NCBI GenBank assembly: GCA_964499575.1
Contig: CAZCLK010000003.1
Span: forward strand, 57,411-121,410
Direction of reading: 5' to 3'
DNA: 64,000 nucleotides
Origin: JAAYCT01 sp964499575
Lineage (GTDB): Bacteria > Bacillota > Clostridia > Saccharofermentanales > Saccharofermentanaceae
Under the pieces are notes generated by a model. The model made no database searches, had not been told where the DNA came from, and was given only the letters and a program-made list of their open reading frames with translations. A program made the position numbers and the translations under genes. The stretch's first letter is position 1, and each line of letters starts with the position of its first letter. Shown here piece after piece: positions 16,461-27,200 of the stretch.

Positions 16461-17669
16461 GGAAAGCACTCCGTTTTCGATCAGCTTCGCGTCACAATCC
16501 AGCTGGATTCCTCTGCGGATCGCCAGATCGCCGTGTTGCATACGGATCCTGTCAATGACCGTCTCAAGCTCCGTCGCGCCGCTTCTTTTGAAATCGGCGT
16601 CAAAAATCGACCGTTGCGACCCTTCGTCCGCCGGGACCAGTTGAGTCGTACGAACGCCCAAACTTCGCACCGGACACGCCCAAAGATAATTCGAGCGAAA
16701 AAGGCGCATCGCCGTTTTCGCGATCTCGTCGGTCCGATCGGTCCGGAACGAAAGATGTTTCTGCCGCTCAAAGCCTTGAAGATCAGAACCTCTGGCCCAG
16801 ATCTGGATCGTCTGCGCCTGCAGATGTTTCTTTCTGAGCCTTCCGGCGACCTGATCCGAAAGCGCAAGGATTGTCTGCCAGACATCCCTTTCGTTCATCA
16901 TGTCCCGCGCGGTGGTGGTGCTGTTCCCGACCGACTTGACCGAACGCCTGTACATACAGTTCGCGATCCCGGAATCGTCTGTCCCGTTGGCGGACATCCA
17001 TAATTTCACGCCGTTGATGCCCAGATATTCGCGAAGGTAGTCCGGCGACATCGCCGCCAGCGCGCCGATAGTCCGGATGTTGATCTTTTCGAGTTTTTGC
17101 TGTGTCGCGCGACCGACAAAAAGCAGATCGCCCACCGGCAAGGGCCACGCGATCTTTTTGTAGTTTTCCGGGGAAATGAGGGTGGTCGCGTCGGGTTTCT
17201 TATAATCCGACCCGAGTTTTGCAAAAATCTTCGTGAAGCTCACGCCGACCGAACAGGTCAGGTGCAGTTCCTCGCGGACCCGGGCGCGAATCTCATCGGC
17301 GACCCGCACCGGATCTCCGATCCCCGCGATGTCGGTCAGATCCAGCCAGCATTCATCCAGTCCGTAGGGTTCCACCCGGTCGGTATACTGGCAATACATA
17401 TCGAAAAGTTTCTCGGAGTAGAATGTGTACTGTTCGTGATGCGCCGGAACAACCACCAGCCCGGGGCATTTCTGCCGCGCCTGCCAGATGGTCTCTGCGG
17501 TCTTGATCCCGTAGGCCGCCGCATGACGATTCTTCGCCAGAATAATCCCGTGGCGCTTCTGCTCATCTCCGCCGACCGCCATGGGCACGTCGCGCAATTC
17601 GGGCCGGTTCACCATTTCCACCGACGCAAAAAAACAATTCTGATCCACGTGAAGAATTGTGCGATCCAC
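16422..17669 (-). CDS. dinB: Y-family DNA polymerase IV
   Basis: A 415-residue error-prone translesion polymerase acting at stalled replication forks. The N-terminal metal site is ILHVDQNCFFASVE (Asp8, usually DMNAFFASVE) and the palm catalytic motif is YGLDECWLD (usually YSIDEAYLD), so Asp and Glu are retained. The helix-hairpin-helix region and the little-finger domain follow. An SOS box 37 bases upstream of the ATG indicates LexA control. AAAGGA lies 13 bases before the ATG, a rather long spacing. Confidence 0.92.
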   Translation of the reverse strand: MDRTILHVDQNCFFASVEMVNRPELRDVPMAVGGDEQKRHGIILAKNRHAAAYGIKTAETIWQARQKCPGLVVVPAHHEQYTFYSEKLFDMYCQYTDRVEPYGLDECWLDLTDIAGIGDPVRVADEIRARVREELHLTCSVGVSFTKIFAKLGSDYKKPDATTLISPENYKKIAWPLPVGDLLFVGRATQQKLEKINIRTIGALAAMSPDYLREYLGINGVKLWMSANGTDDSGIANCMYRRSVKSVGNSTTTARDMMNERDVWQTILALSDQVAGRLRKKHLQAQTIQIWARGSDLQGFERQKHLSFRTDRTDEIAKTAMRLFRSNYLWACPVRSLGVRTTQLVPADEGSQRSIFDADFKRSGATELETVIDRIRMQHGDLAIRRGIQLDCDAKLIENGVLSQNRGGFSSVRER

Positions 17670-17705
17670 CGGTCTTTGTCCTTTCTACCAAACAGTAAAA
17701 TAACA

Positions 17706-17717
17706 GAACGTATGTTC
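17706..17717. promoter_or_regulatory. LexA (DinR) SOS box upstream of dinB
   Basis: GAACGTATGTTC is an exact match to the Bacillus/Clostridium SOS box GAAC-N4-GTTC, embedded in CAGAACGTATGTTCG. It sits 36 bases before the dinB start codon. Confidence 0.85.
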
Positions 17718-17791
17718 GTTTATACTTTATCATGTTCACCGATTGTTTGCAAGATTTCCTCATTTATATATATTCAAAAGGTTTTGTTCTC

Positions 17792-17820
17792 TTTAAATCT
17801 TTGATAAGTTGGTATATAAT
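17792..17820 (+). promoter_or_regulatory. Promoter of the two-component system
   Basis: TTTAAA and TATAAT are separated by 17 bases; the start would be near 17827, about 70 bases before the ATG at 17898. It is divergent from dinB. Confidence 0.6.
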
Positions 17821-17897
17821 TGAGAAAGGAATTGGCCCATTGTAAAGATTCGTCCGTCGGTCAGGCGGTCGTTTCAACTTCTAAAGGCGGTGGCAAT

Positions 17898-18605
17898 ATG
17901 GCAAAACAAAGATTACTACTGGTTGATGATGACACCGACATTCTTGAAGTAAACAAAGCGTACCTCGAGAATGAGGGATATGATGTGAGCGTGGCGACAA
18001 CGATGACCCAGACGCTTGAGAAGGTTGCGACCAATTCATACGACTGTATCGTTTTGGACATTATGTTGCCGGACGGAAGCGCTTACGATCTGCCTTCCAA
18101 ATTGCGCGTATATACGAAGGCTCCGATCATTTTCCTCTCTGCGCGCGATCAGTTGGAGGATAAGATTACCGGCTTCAAGGTCGGCGGCGACGACTACATG
18201 ACCAAGCCGTACAGCCTGCCGGAATTATCCGCGAGAATTTCGGCGCATATTCGCCGGAACATGACCGCTGACGGTTTCCTGATGGATTATCCCCCGCTGA
18301 CGATCAATATCAAGTCGCGCGAAGTCCTGCTCAACGGCAAACAAGTCCATCTGACGAATCGCGAATTCGATATCCTCCGTCTCTTGGCCGAGACTCCGAA
18401 CGTTATCGTTCCCTTTTCCCGGATTTATTCGGTTGTCTGGGGCGATGACGGGATGTGCGATAATCATCTGGTCATGGTCAACATCAGTTATCTGAGAAAA
18501 AAGATGGAGAAAGCCGCACCGGATGTTCTGTTTGTCAAAACCGAATGGGGCAGCGGGTATTCATTCGCTTATCCGCCGATTCGCAACACCCTTCGTCCGG
18601 AGTAG
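17898..18605 (+). CDS. OmpR/PhoB-family response regulator
   Basis: A 235-residue DNA-binding response regulator. The receiver domain (1-120) has the acidic pair in LLVDDDTD, the phosphoacceptor aspartate in DCIVLDIMLPDG (about 54) and the conserved lysine in YMTKPYS. The C-terminal winged helix (about 135-230) has LTNREFDILRLLAE and WGSGYSFAYP. A start at MAKQRLL is chosen since the receiver begins there and GGTGG precedes it. The histidine kinase gene follows after 28 bases, so the two form a cognate pair. Confidence 0.93.
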   Translation: MAKQRLLLVDDDTDILEVNKAYLENEGYDVSVATTMTQTLEKVATNSYDCIVLDIMLPDGSAYDLPSKLRVYTKAPIIFLSARDQLEDKITGFKVGGDDYMTKPYSLPELSARISAHIRRNMTADGFLMDYPPLTINIKSREVLLNGKQVHLTNREFDILRLLAETPNVIVPFSRIYSVVWGDDGMCDNHLVMVNISYLRKKMEKAAPDVLFVKTEWGSGYSFAYPPIRNTLRPE

Positions 18606-18633
18606 AACACTCGAAAATCGGCTGTAAAACAAA

Positions 18634-20808
18634 ATGACGACTGAAGCACGCCAGGAAAAGTCGGACAAAAGAAAGGTCCTTGGCATTTTTGTGCGCACGG
18701 TCGTCTTTTTGGTACTCCTGCTTTTCATCTATACAATCGTCCTCATCAGTAATCAACGACACGGTATCGGATTAACCGTGGATCCGGAAAATGGCGCCGT
18801 CGATCTTCGCGCTTGGTCTTTTGAGGAGCGCGGCAGAAATTATCTGGATTCGGGTTGGGAATTCTATCCGAATCTGCTCCTGACCCCGGAAAATTTTCCC
18901 GAGTCCGCCGGTTCTTTACCCCACTTCAGTAATGTTACGATCTCAACCAACGGTTGGACGCATTTGGGGCTGAACGCGTCGGCCTCTTCCTCTTCTCTCA
19001 CCTCGATGTCCGAGTTCGGATTCGGTACATACCGCATTGCGCTTCTGTTACCCCCCGACTGCGGTGTTGTTGCCATGGACTTTCCGGAGATCAATCACGC
19101 CGCCGAAATATATGTGAACGGGATTCTCCTGACCGGGTTCGGGCAGATATCTGCGTCCCCCGAAGGGTATGCGCACATGGAGGCATATTCCGATATTCGG
19201 GTCAGTCCGCCCGAAGACGGGCTGATCGAGATTCTGATCCCGTGTTCAAATTTTTCGAGCCCCTTCGGCGGGATTGCTATCCCGCCGGCCATCGGAACTC
19301 CGGAGCAGATCGACGCGATCGACACCGTTTCCAAAATGTGGATCAGCAGTGTGATCACATTGTTCGTATTGATTATTATCACCGGCTTTTACGTATCGCT
19401 CACGTTTCGGAGAAAACACAAATATTATTACTTCATTTTGATTATTCTGATCTCCGTCAGTTATGAGTTCAGCGACAAGATCTTCAATCCCATGCCCGGA
19501 GACTGGAACAGACTCCTGCAAACCACATTTTTCCTCTTGATGTCCTTTGTTGCGACTCTATATTTTTCGGCGCTTTATCCCAAGGGCGACGATCATTTCT
19601 TTTCGCGCATCCGTAACTGGGACATTATACTTATTGCGGCGGCAGTGTGCGGCTTCCTGGCTTTTTATTGGATCAACCCGGAACTTCTTCACTATAAGAC
19701 CTCGGTCGTAGCAAATTCGGTATTTGTGACCATCATCAATTCCTATAACTTCCTGCGCGTCCTGTACATGACGCCCCGGCACCCCGAACAGGGGACCTTT
19801 CACTTAATTTCGGCCGCTTTGGCGAGCATCATCTTTTCCACGATGATTATCCGTTCCCCGCAGATCTTCTTCATCCCTTTGCATTCGGTAGGCATCGTAT
19901 TGATGATTTTCGGAACGGCGATCTACTTCACCATCCGCTATGTGAACAACTTCAATCAAATTTCGCGATTCACCGTGGAACTCGAGAACGCGGTTCAGGA
20001 CAAAACGCGCAGTATCGCGCGCGTAAATGCGGAACTGGTGTCCATGAACCAGATGCTGTTGAAAAACGAGGAAGCCAGAAAGAAGATGATGTCCAATGTC
20101 TCTCATGACCTTCGCACTCCGATTACCGCGATTCGCGGCTATATTGAGCTGATCATGAACGCGAAGGTAAACACTCCGCGAGAAACCATCAACACATACC
20201 TGACCAACATGCACACGAGAAGCGTCCAGATGGAACAACTCATCGAGGATCTCGTTCAACTCACCCGCCTGGAATCCGACCCTGCGGATATCAAGACACA
20301 GACCGTCAACTTAAGGGATATGATCGATAACCTCTATGAACTCTACCTGATGGAATCCGAGGGTTCCAACAAAAAGCTGCACTTGGATATGCCCGACGAC
20401 GATATGCTGACGGTTATGGGCGATCCGAACCGTCTTCTGCGTGTCTTCGAAAATTTGATCGTCAACGCGATGCGTTATACGCCGGATGACGGTCGCATCG
20501 AGATCCGCGCGTTTCGCGAGGTCGCCGCGTTGGGCGGAGACGCCATTCACATCATTGTCCGGGATAACGGAATCGGCATCCCGGCGGCTGAATTGCCGTA
20601 CATTTTCGATCGTTTCTATCGCGCAACCAACGCTTCGATTCATAAAAGCGGCTCCGGTCTGGGCCTTTCAATCGTTAAAAGCTTTGTTGAGAAACACGGG
20701 GGTCGAATTTGGGCGGAAAGCATCGAAAAAGAAGGTTCCGTTTTCCATGTCATCCTCCCCGCCGCGACGCCCCAGGAGATGGAGCGACATCAGCGCACGG
20801 ACGAGTAG
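18634..20808 (+). CDS. Sensor histidine kinase with 7TMR-DISM-type sensor
   Basis: A 724-residue kinase. One N-terminal helix (about 17-38) leads to an extracellular domain of about 190 residues with a galactose-binding/jelly-roll pattern (WEFYPNLL, then EIYVNGILLTGFG), as in 7TMR-DISM receptors that sense carbohydrates. About seven helices follow (230-435), then a coiled coil, the H-box SNVSHDLRTPIT (histidine near 490), N-box ENLIVNAMRYTP, and ATP-lid motifs RDNGIGIP, FDRFYR and GSGLGLSIV. The signal is unknown; a cell-wall or sugar ligand is a reasonable guess. Confidence 0.9.
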   Translation: MTTEARQEKSDKRKVLGIFVRTVVFLVLLLFIYTIVLISNQRHGIGLTVDPENGAVDLRAWSFEERGRNYLDSGWEFYPNLLLTPENFPESAGSLPHFSNVTISTNGWTHLGLNASASSSSLTSMSEFGFGTYRIALLLPPDCGVVAMDFPEINHAAEIYVNGILLTGFGQISASPEGYAHMEAYSDIRVSPPEDGLIEILIPCSNFSSPFGGIAIPPAIGTPEQIDAIDTVSKMWISSVITLFVLIIITGFYVSLTFRRKHKYYYFILIILISVSYEFSDKIFNPMPGDWNRLLQTTFFLLMSFVATLYFSALYPKGDDHFFSRIRNWDIILIAAAVCGFLAFYWINPELLHYKTSVVANSVFVTIINSYNFLRVLYMTPRHPEQGTFHLISAALASIIFSTMIIRSPQIFFIPLHSVGIVLMIFGTAIYFTIRYVNNFNQISRFTVELENAVQDKTRSIARVNAELVSMNQMLLKNEEARKKMMSNVSHDLRTPITAIRGYIELIMNAKVNTPRETINTYLTNMHTRSVQMEQLIEDLVQLTRLESDPADIKTQTVNLRDMIDNLYELYLMESEGSNKKLHLDMPDDDMLTVMGDPNRLLRVFENLIVNAMRYTPDDGRIEIRAFREVAALGGDAIHIIVRDNGIGIPAAELPYIFDRFYRATNASIHKSGSGLGLSIVKSFVEKHGGRIWAESIEKEGSVFHVILPAATPQEMERHQRTDE

Positions 20809-20840
20809 CCGGGGAATCCGGGGGATCGTGTACATAATAA

Positions 20841-20887
20841 TGCCTGCATATCCGGCTTCGTACGCCAAACGTGCAGGCACTTTATTT
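20841..20887 (+). terminator. Terminator after the histidine kinase
   Basis: TGCCTGCA (20841-20848) pairs with TGCAGGCA (20872-20879) and is followed by CTTTATTTG. Confidence 0.65.
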
Positions 20888-20919
20888 GAACATTATACGG
20901 ATTGCGATCGGAGAACCGC

Positions 20920-21138
20920 TTACGCTTCCTCTTGTTGTGTTTTCGAAAAGAACTGATTCAATTCGTCGACCAAGGCATCACAATCCATGCCGTGCACGCC
21001 GCACGCCTCTTCGATCGTCTCTCCGCTGGCCATCGCGCAACCCAGACAATGAAGTCCGTTTTGCAGAAAGATCGGCACCGTGCCCTGATCCATGTTCAGA
21101 ACGTCCGCAATGATCATATCCTTTGTAATTTGGGTCAT
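20920..21138 (-). CDS. DUF1858 redox-disulfide protein
   Basis: A 72-residue protein of the DUF1858 family, the disulfide domain often found beside hybrid cluster proteins. Two cysteines in the signature HCLGCAMASGETIEEAC (residues about 30-46) form the CxxC pair, and a third lies downstream. GGAGG is seven bases before the ATG. It is monocistronic here and no hybrid cluster protein is next to it. A role in redox sensing or iron-sulfur chemistry is inferred from the family only. Confidence 0.85.
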   Translation of the reverse strand: MTQITKDMIIADVLNMDQGTVPIFLQNGLHCLGCAMASGETIEEACGVHGMDCDALVDELNQFFSKTQQEEA

Positions 21139-21173
21139 AATAATTCCTCCGTTGTGGTTTCTGTGTAATCATT

Positions 21174-21202
21174 ACAATATCACGTTCCGTTCAAACAGTA
21201 AA
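21174..21202 (-). promoter_or_regulatory. Promoter of the DUF1858 gene
   Basis: TTTACT and TATTGT are separated by 17 bases on the minus strand, 36 bases before the ATG. Confidence 0.4.
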
Positions 21203-21273
21203 GACCTGTCCCCCGGCCTCGCCCCTGTCATGGGCTTGATTTCGCGAAAAGGCCTGTGTTCCCGGTTTTTTAA

Positions 21274-24200
21274 TCAGAAGTTCACCTCAATGTGGTGCAC
21301 GGTCGATTCGTCCTCCAATTTGATGCGCTGGCTTTTTTGTTTCTTTCCGTCGAAAAAGACTACGACGGCTTCTTCATCGCCGTACTGTTTTTCGAAAGAA
21401 ATCTCATAAATTGTCGATCGATACCGGTATTCGATCTGGTACCGGTCAAAAGGCGATGCTCGTTGCGGCGAAAAAACCAAATACTCCCCTTCTCTTTCAA
21501 GCCCCAGAAGGTGCGTAAGGATTGCCCGGTACATCCAGGCGGCCGCGCCCGTATACCAGCTCCAGCCGCCTTTACCGATATTCGGGTATCCGTCGTAAAC
21601 ATCCGCGGTCATCACGTACGGCTCGTTCTGATAACGGCTGACCAGTCTGAAATCCGCGGTGGCATGGATGGGATTCAACATATTGATGAGCCGGTACGCT
21701 TCCTCCGGCTCCCCCAATTCACAGAACGCAATCGCCATCCATACTGCCGCATGAGTATATTGGCCGCCGTTTTCGCGAATGCCGGGATTGTATCCGCCGA
21801 TATATCCCGGGTTGTTTTCGCCTCGATCGAAGGGGGGCGTCAACAGTCTTATAATGCCCTCTTCCTGACTGATCAGGAGGCGCTGCGCCGACCGGAGCGC
21901 GATCGAAGCGCGTTGTCTGTCGGCCGCCTTGGAGATCACCGCCCAGGACTGACTGATCGAGTCGATCCGGCATTCTTCATTGCGCGCACAGCCCATCGGT
22001 TTTCCGTTGTCGAAAAACGCGCGCAGGTACCACTGTCCATCCCACGCGTGCTTTTCGAGCGAATCCTTCAGGGCGGTCATCGTCCTTCGATAACGGTCGG
22101 TTCGTTCCCGGTCACCCCGGGTGATGCAGATCGGGACGAAAAGATCCAGGACATGATAGAGAAACCATCCGAGCCAAACACTCTCGCCCTTGCCTTCCTT
22201 TCCGACCGCGTTCATCCCGTCATTCCAGTCTCCCCCCCCGATGAGCGGCAGGCCGTGCTGTCCGAATCTACAGGCGCGATCAATAGCAAGCACGCAATGC
22301 TCATAGACGTCGCCACGTTTTCGGGAGACAACGGTCTCCGATATGCGTTCATGTTGCCCGGGCTCAAGCGCCTCGGTCTCCAGATACGGAGGCGTCTCTT
22401 GAAGGACAGACGCATCCGCCGTGTGCCGGACATATTTTGCGACGGCGTACGGCAGAAAAAGGAGATCGTCGGAAATGCGCGTCCGGACACCCGGTCCGTC
22501 CGGATGATGCCACCAGTGCTGAACGTCGCCCTCGACGAATTGTCTGGAACAGCAAAGAAGAATGTGACTTCTGGTAATTCCGGAATCATGATCCATCACC
22601 GCCAGAACATCTTGAAGCTGATCTCTGAAACCGTATGCTCCGCCGCACTGGTAAAACGCGGCCCGAGCCATCAGGCGGCACGCAACGATCTGATACATCA
22701 GCCAACCGTTCATCAGGATGTCCATGGCACGGTTCGGGGTTCGGATCGTGACGTTTCCGGGGATTTTATCCCAGAATTGCCGGACCTTGGAGAACTCGGC
22801 AAGCGCGCGCCCCTGTTTTCGATACAGCTCGGCCGTCTCCCGCGCCCCCGCGGCATCCGAAGCGTAGCCCAGCCCGAAAACCATGCTTTCCCGGCTCATC
22901 GGCGCGACGCGGACATCGCACGCGATGACCCCGCACGGATCAAGCCCGGCTCCGACCTTCGCCGGCAGATCCGGGCCAAGAAGGCCGGCCGGATAATAAA
23001 TACTCCCTTGCTCGCCGACAAAGGATTCGCGGTCCCCGGTAAAGCCGATAATCTGCCGGTCCGCAAAAAGATATGCAAACCCTTTGTCTTTCTCCGGGCG
23101 ATAAGTATTCCGTGCGGTCAATATCTGCGAATCACTCTGGTACTCTGTGATGATGAATCGTTCGGTCAGCTCGCGAAAAGCGCCCAGCACCCATTGCGCA
23201 TACAGTGCCGTTCTGACGTCGGCCGGCTCCGTTGTTTTATTTTCGATCGTCAAAATCATGAGTTTCAGGGAATCCTCACTCGCCGCGAAAACGGTTACGG
23301 ATAAATCAAGATCCGCATTCCGCCTTGAGAATACGGAATACCCGAACCCGTGCCGAACGCGATATGTTCCGTCGGTACCGGGCTTCAGGGCGCACGGCGA
23401 TACGACGACGCCGGTTTGGTTATTGCGGACATACAGGACTTCGGAGGGCGGATCCAAAACCGGGTCGTTACTCCAAACCGTTAATTTATTTTCGCGGCTG
23501 TTGCCCGCCCAGGTATAGCCGGAACCGATCTCCGAAACTTGAAAGCCGAAGCGGCCGTTCGTGATTACGTTGATCCACGGCGCGGGCGTCCTGGTTTTCC
23601 CGTTCAATCGGATCTCGTACTCGCGACCGTCCCGCCCAAACCCTCCGATCCCGTTAAAAAATTCGGGGACGGGCTCTCCGCTGTAATCCCCCGGACCGCC
23701 GCCATGAGATGTCGAATGATTACCCGCCGTCAGACGAATGATCTGCCCCGGGGCAGGTTCCGGTTCGGCGAAACGGACTTTTCGGAAATAAATGCCTGTC
23801 TGAGGCGTAAAAATGATCCGGGAAGCCGCAAGCAGAAGAGTCTTCTCCTCCAAACTGATCTGGCAGGCCCGGATGACATAAATGCCCAAACGGGTCAGGC
23901 TATGCTCAAATACCCGGACCTGTGAAGTCTCCTCGAAAATCATTTGCTGAATCGAATCGTCGTAGCCGCCCTCCGCCTCGTTCAGGATGATCAGATCCGT
24001 CCGGACCTTCTGTAGGCGCAGAAACTCATAGGCCAACAAGACTTCCTTCAATGTGCTCCTGTCCTTCAATTCGGAGATTCGAAAGAGCATGACCGGACGG
24101 TCGCCGGAGACGCCGAAGCGCCACAATCCGCTCTGCCCCAACGTATTTCTCATCAGATCGTCCGTTCCTTCGCGAAAAGCGTTCGTCGGGCAATAGATCG

Positions 24201-27200
24201 CCCCGACCAGATTCTGGATCGCGTTCAACTGTACGGACCGGATCTTGAAATACTCGATTTCCAGAAGACTGCTGGTCCGGGCCAGTTTGAAAATGTCCTC
24301 ATCGCTCAGACGGACGGCCAGTTTGTCGCAGAGATTCAAAAGCGCGTTCATGGACGGGCAGTACCCGGTGACGAAGCTGACCGAGACGCTTCTTCCCGCT
24401 ATAACCGAAACGCCGACCTGCAGGCTCATGATCGGATCAATGGAGGCTCCGCCCTTGCCGATCAGATTGTTGCCCGGCATCAGAGCCTCCGGAGCAGCGT
24501 TCGAACCGCCCCGCCCGATGAAGTCCTGGCGGCTTGTTTCATAACGAACGGGGGACGAGAGTTCCGCTTCGGTTCGGACCAGATGCAGGACGTAGCCGGT
24601 GCGATCCTGATCGGATTTAGGTCTTCGCCTGGCAATTAACAGACTGCGCTCCGGCATGAACTGAGTCTCGATGAACAGTTTTCCGTAAGCCGGGTGGCTC
24701 ATATCCGCCGCGGGATCGTCGGCCACCGCTTCGAGATAACTCGTAATCTCCAGAAGCGTCGTTCTCGTTCCGTGATTGGTCAGCGTCACGCGCCGGATCT
24801 CAAGCGGATCCACGGGGGATACGGTCACCTCGGTCAAGGTGGATATCGGTCCGTCCTTTCGCTTAATCTCGACTTTGTCATGTGAAAAAATGGTCTGATA
24901 GGAGTCCGGGCGGATATTGACCGGAGCGAAGGCCGCACTCCAGAGCCGTCCCGTCGCCGGTTCCCGGATATACACATAAGTACCTCCGCCGTAACTTCGG
25001 TCCGGGCGCCAGCGATTGATACGGATATGGTCAAAGGCACAGAAACCGTATCCCTCCGAGGTCATCATCATCTGGAAATGACCGTTGCACAAAACGTGCG
25101 CGATCGGTACGGGGGTATGAACCGTATTGATTATCCGGCTCTGCATCTCTTCTCTGGCCGGCTCCTCGCTCTCGACGTCAATAGTGTAGCCGATGCTGGC
25201 GATCGTGACCATCGGCGAGGTAAAGCGTTCCTCAAGAAGAATCTCGTTGGCCCGGATCATCGGGTCATGATGAAAACGGGTCTGAAGGATGTTTTCATTC
25301 AACATATTATCGATTGCCGCGAGACTCATCCCCAGATGATGGGTCATGAAGCTCTTGACTGTCGAATGGTCACTCATCGCGGTGGGATCCGGACTGTTGA
25401 AATCCAGCGCTTCATAGAGACCGTATTGCGCGCCGGCTCCGACCCGGAAAAGGCGCTGGATATTGGCGAGCGCTTTTTGAGGACAGGTCCCGAGTGCCAA
25501 AAGCGTCGCATACGGCGCAACGACCCGAACCGGTTTCAGGCTCGGCTGCAGCCGCATTCGGCTGACTCCGAACGGCCCGTATTGATAATTGGCCTGATTG
25601 TCGAATATAAAATACTGAGACTCGGAAATGCCCCAGGGGATCTTGTGTTTGCGCGCGTAACGGATCTGACTCCGGACCGCCGCCTTGCAGCTGTAATCCA
25701 TGATACTTCCGGGAGGAACGCGCATGACCAGATTCGGCATCAGGTACTCAAACATCGAGCCGCTCCAGGAAACCAGAGCCGGCATCCCGCGAACCAGTGT
25801 CAACGGTCTTCCGAGGGACATCCAGTGACGCTTGGGGACATCGCCTTTCGCGACGGCCAGAAAACTCGTGAGCCGGGACTCGGAGGCCAGAAGGTCATAA
25901 TGCCCCCGATCCGGCTTTTGGAGAGAAACATGATATCCGATCCGGAACAGCCGTTTTCGAGGATCGAAAAGCGGCATGAAGTCCGCCGCGGAAAGCATGC
26001 GCCGGATATCTCCGCACAGTTTGGCGATGCGACTGCGAAGCAATTCGGCCTGCCGGTTTCCGCCGTCCGCCAGATCATTCAGCGATCGCAGAAGATCCCC
26101 CGCCTGCTCCGGCGCAAGTTTCTCTCTGTCCAGAATCAATTCTTCACAGAAGCGAATCGTCTGTGTGCCCGTAGTCGGGTCCGACATAAGGGTGTCGATA
26201 AACATGTAGAATACGCTCAGTCTTTCCTCCGGTATCGATTCGTCGGTCTCAAAGCGCAGAATTGAGGCCATCACGGACAAGTTGCGCGGAGCCTTGGCAT
26301 AAATCGGTTTTTTGTAGGCAACGCGCTTCCGCCGGTTCAGATCGTCGATGATCTCTTCCTCATCCGCGAGCAGGAGATCGGTCAGCCCTTGAATCAGTGA
26401 AGGACGGAAAATCGGGTGTTCCGGGATCTCTTCGAGGCCTTCCTTCAGAGCAATCAGGTGCGCCAGGAAGTTTCCGCTGTCCACCGTCGATACATAGGCC
26501 GGTTCAATGATCTGAAGTGTCCGGGTGTCGTACCAGTTATAGAGGTGCCCGTTCCATTTCGGAAGTTTGGTCGCCACATTCAGGACATTTTCGACATTCT
26601 CGATAAAGGAAATGAGGCCGTGATAGCCCAGGTCGTGAGCGGAAAGGGCGGCGAGAAGTTGAAGGCCGATATTCGTCGGCGATGTCCGTTCCGCCTTTTT
26701 GGGACCCGGATCCTCCTGAATGTGGTCGGGGCAAAGCCAGTGATTCTCCGCTGTGAAATGATCCGCAAAGTAACGCCAGATCTTTACGGCGATACGCCGG
26801 ATCTGAGCGATCTGTTCTTTGCTCGAAAAACGCCGGACCTCCCTCTGGATCTTTTTTTCGGAAAGCATGGCAATCACGGGAGACAGAATAAAGAGCGCGC
26901 AAAAGAACGCAAAGGCCAGTTTAAGCCCCAATTGTGCAGGCAACAACGCCGCATAGAAGAATACCGCCGCCGTCGCGACCGAAGGCCACATCAATCGAAG
27001 ATAAGAGCGAAGGTGGCTCTTCGCGTTTTTCTCGACGGAATCCGCCGTTTGCCATTCCAGGAGGTTTCTGTGACTGAAAAGGATGCGGTACAGCGTTCGG
27101 ACGATTGCGTCAATCGACGAGAAGGCGCGGACCGGCACAAGCATAAATCGATAGACGGACTGGATAACCACATCAAAAATTTCCCGCCCGAGGATCGAAG

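Noticed and set aside
17898..20808. Sporulation or competence two-component system
   Set aside because: The regulator is an ordinary OmpR-type protein and nothing in the sensor or neighbours indicates those processes.
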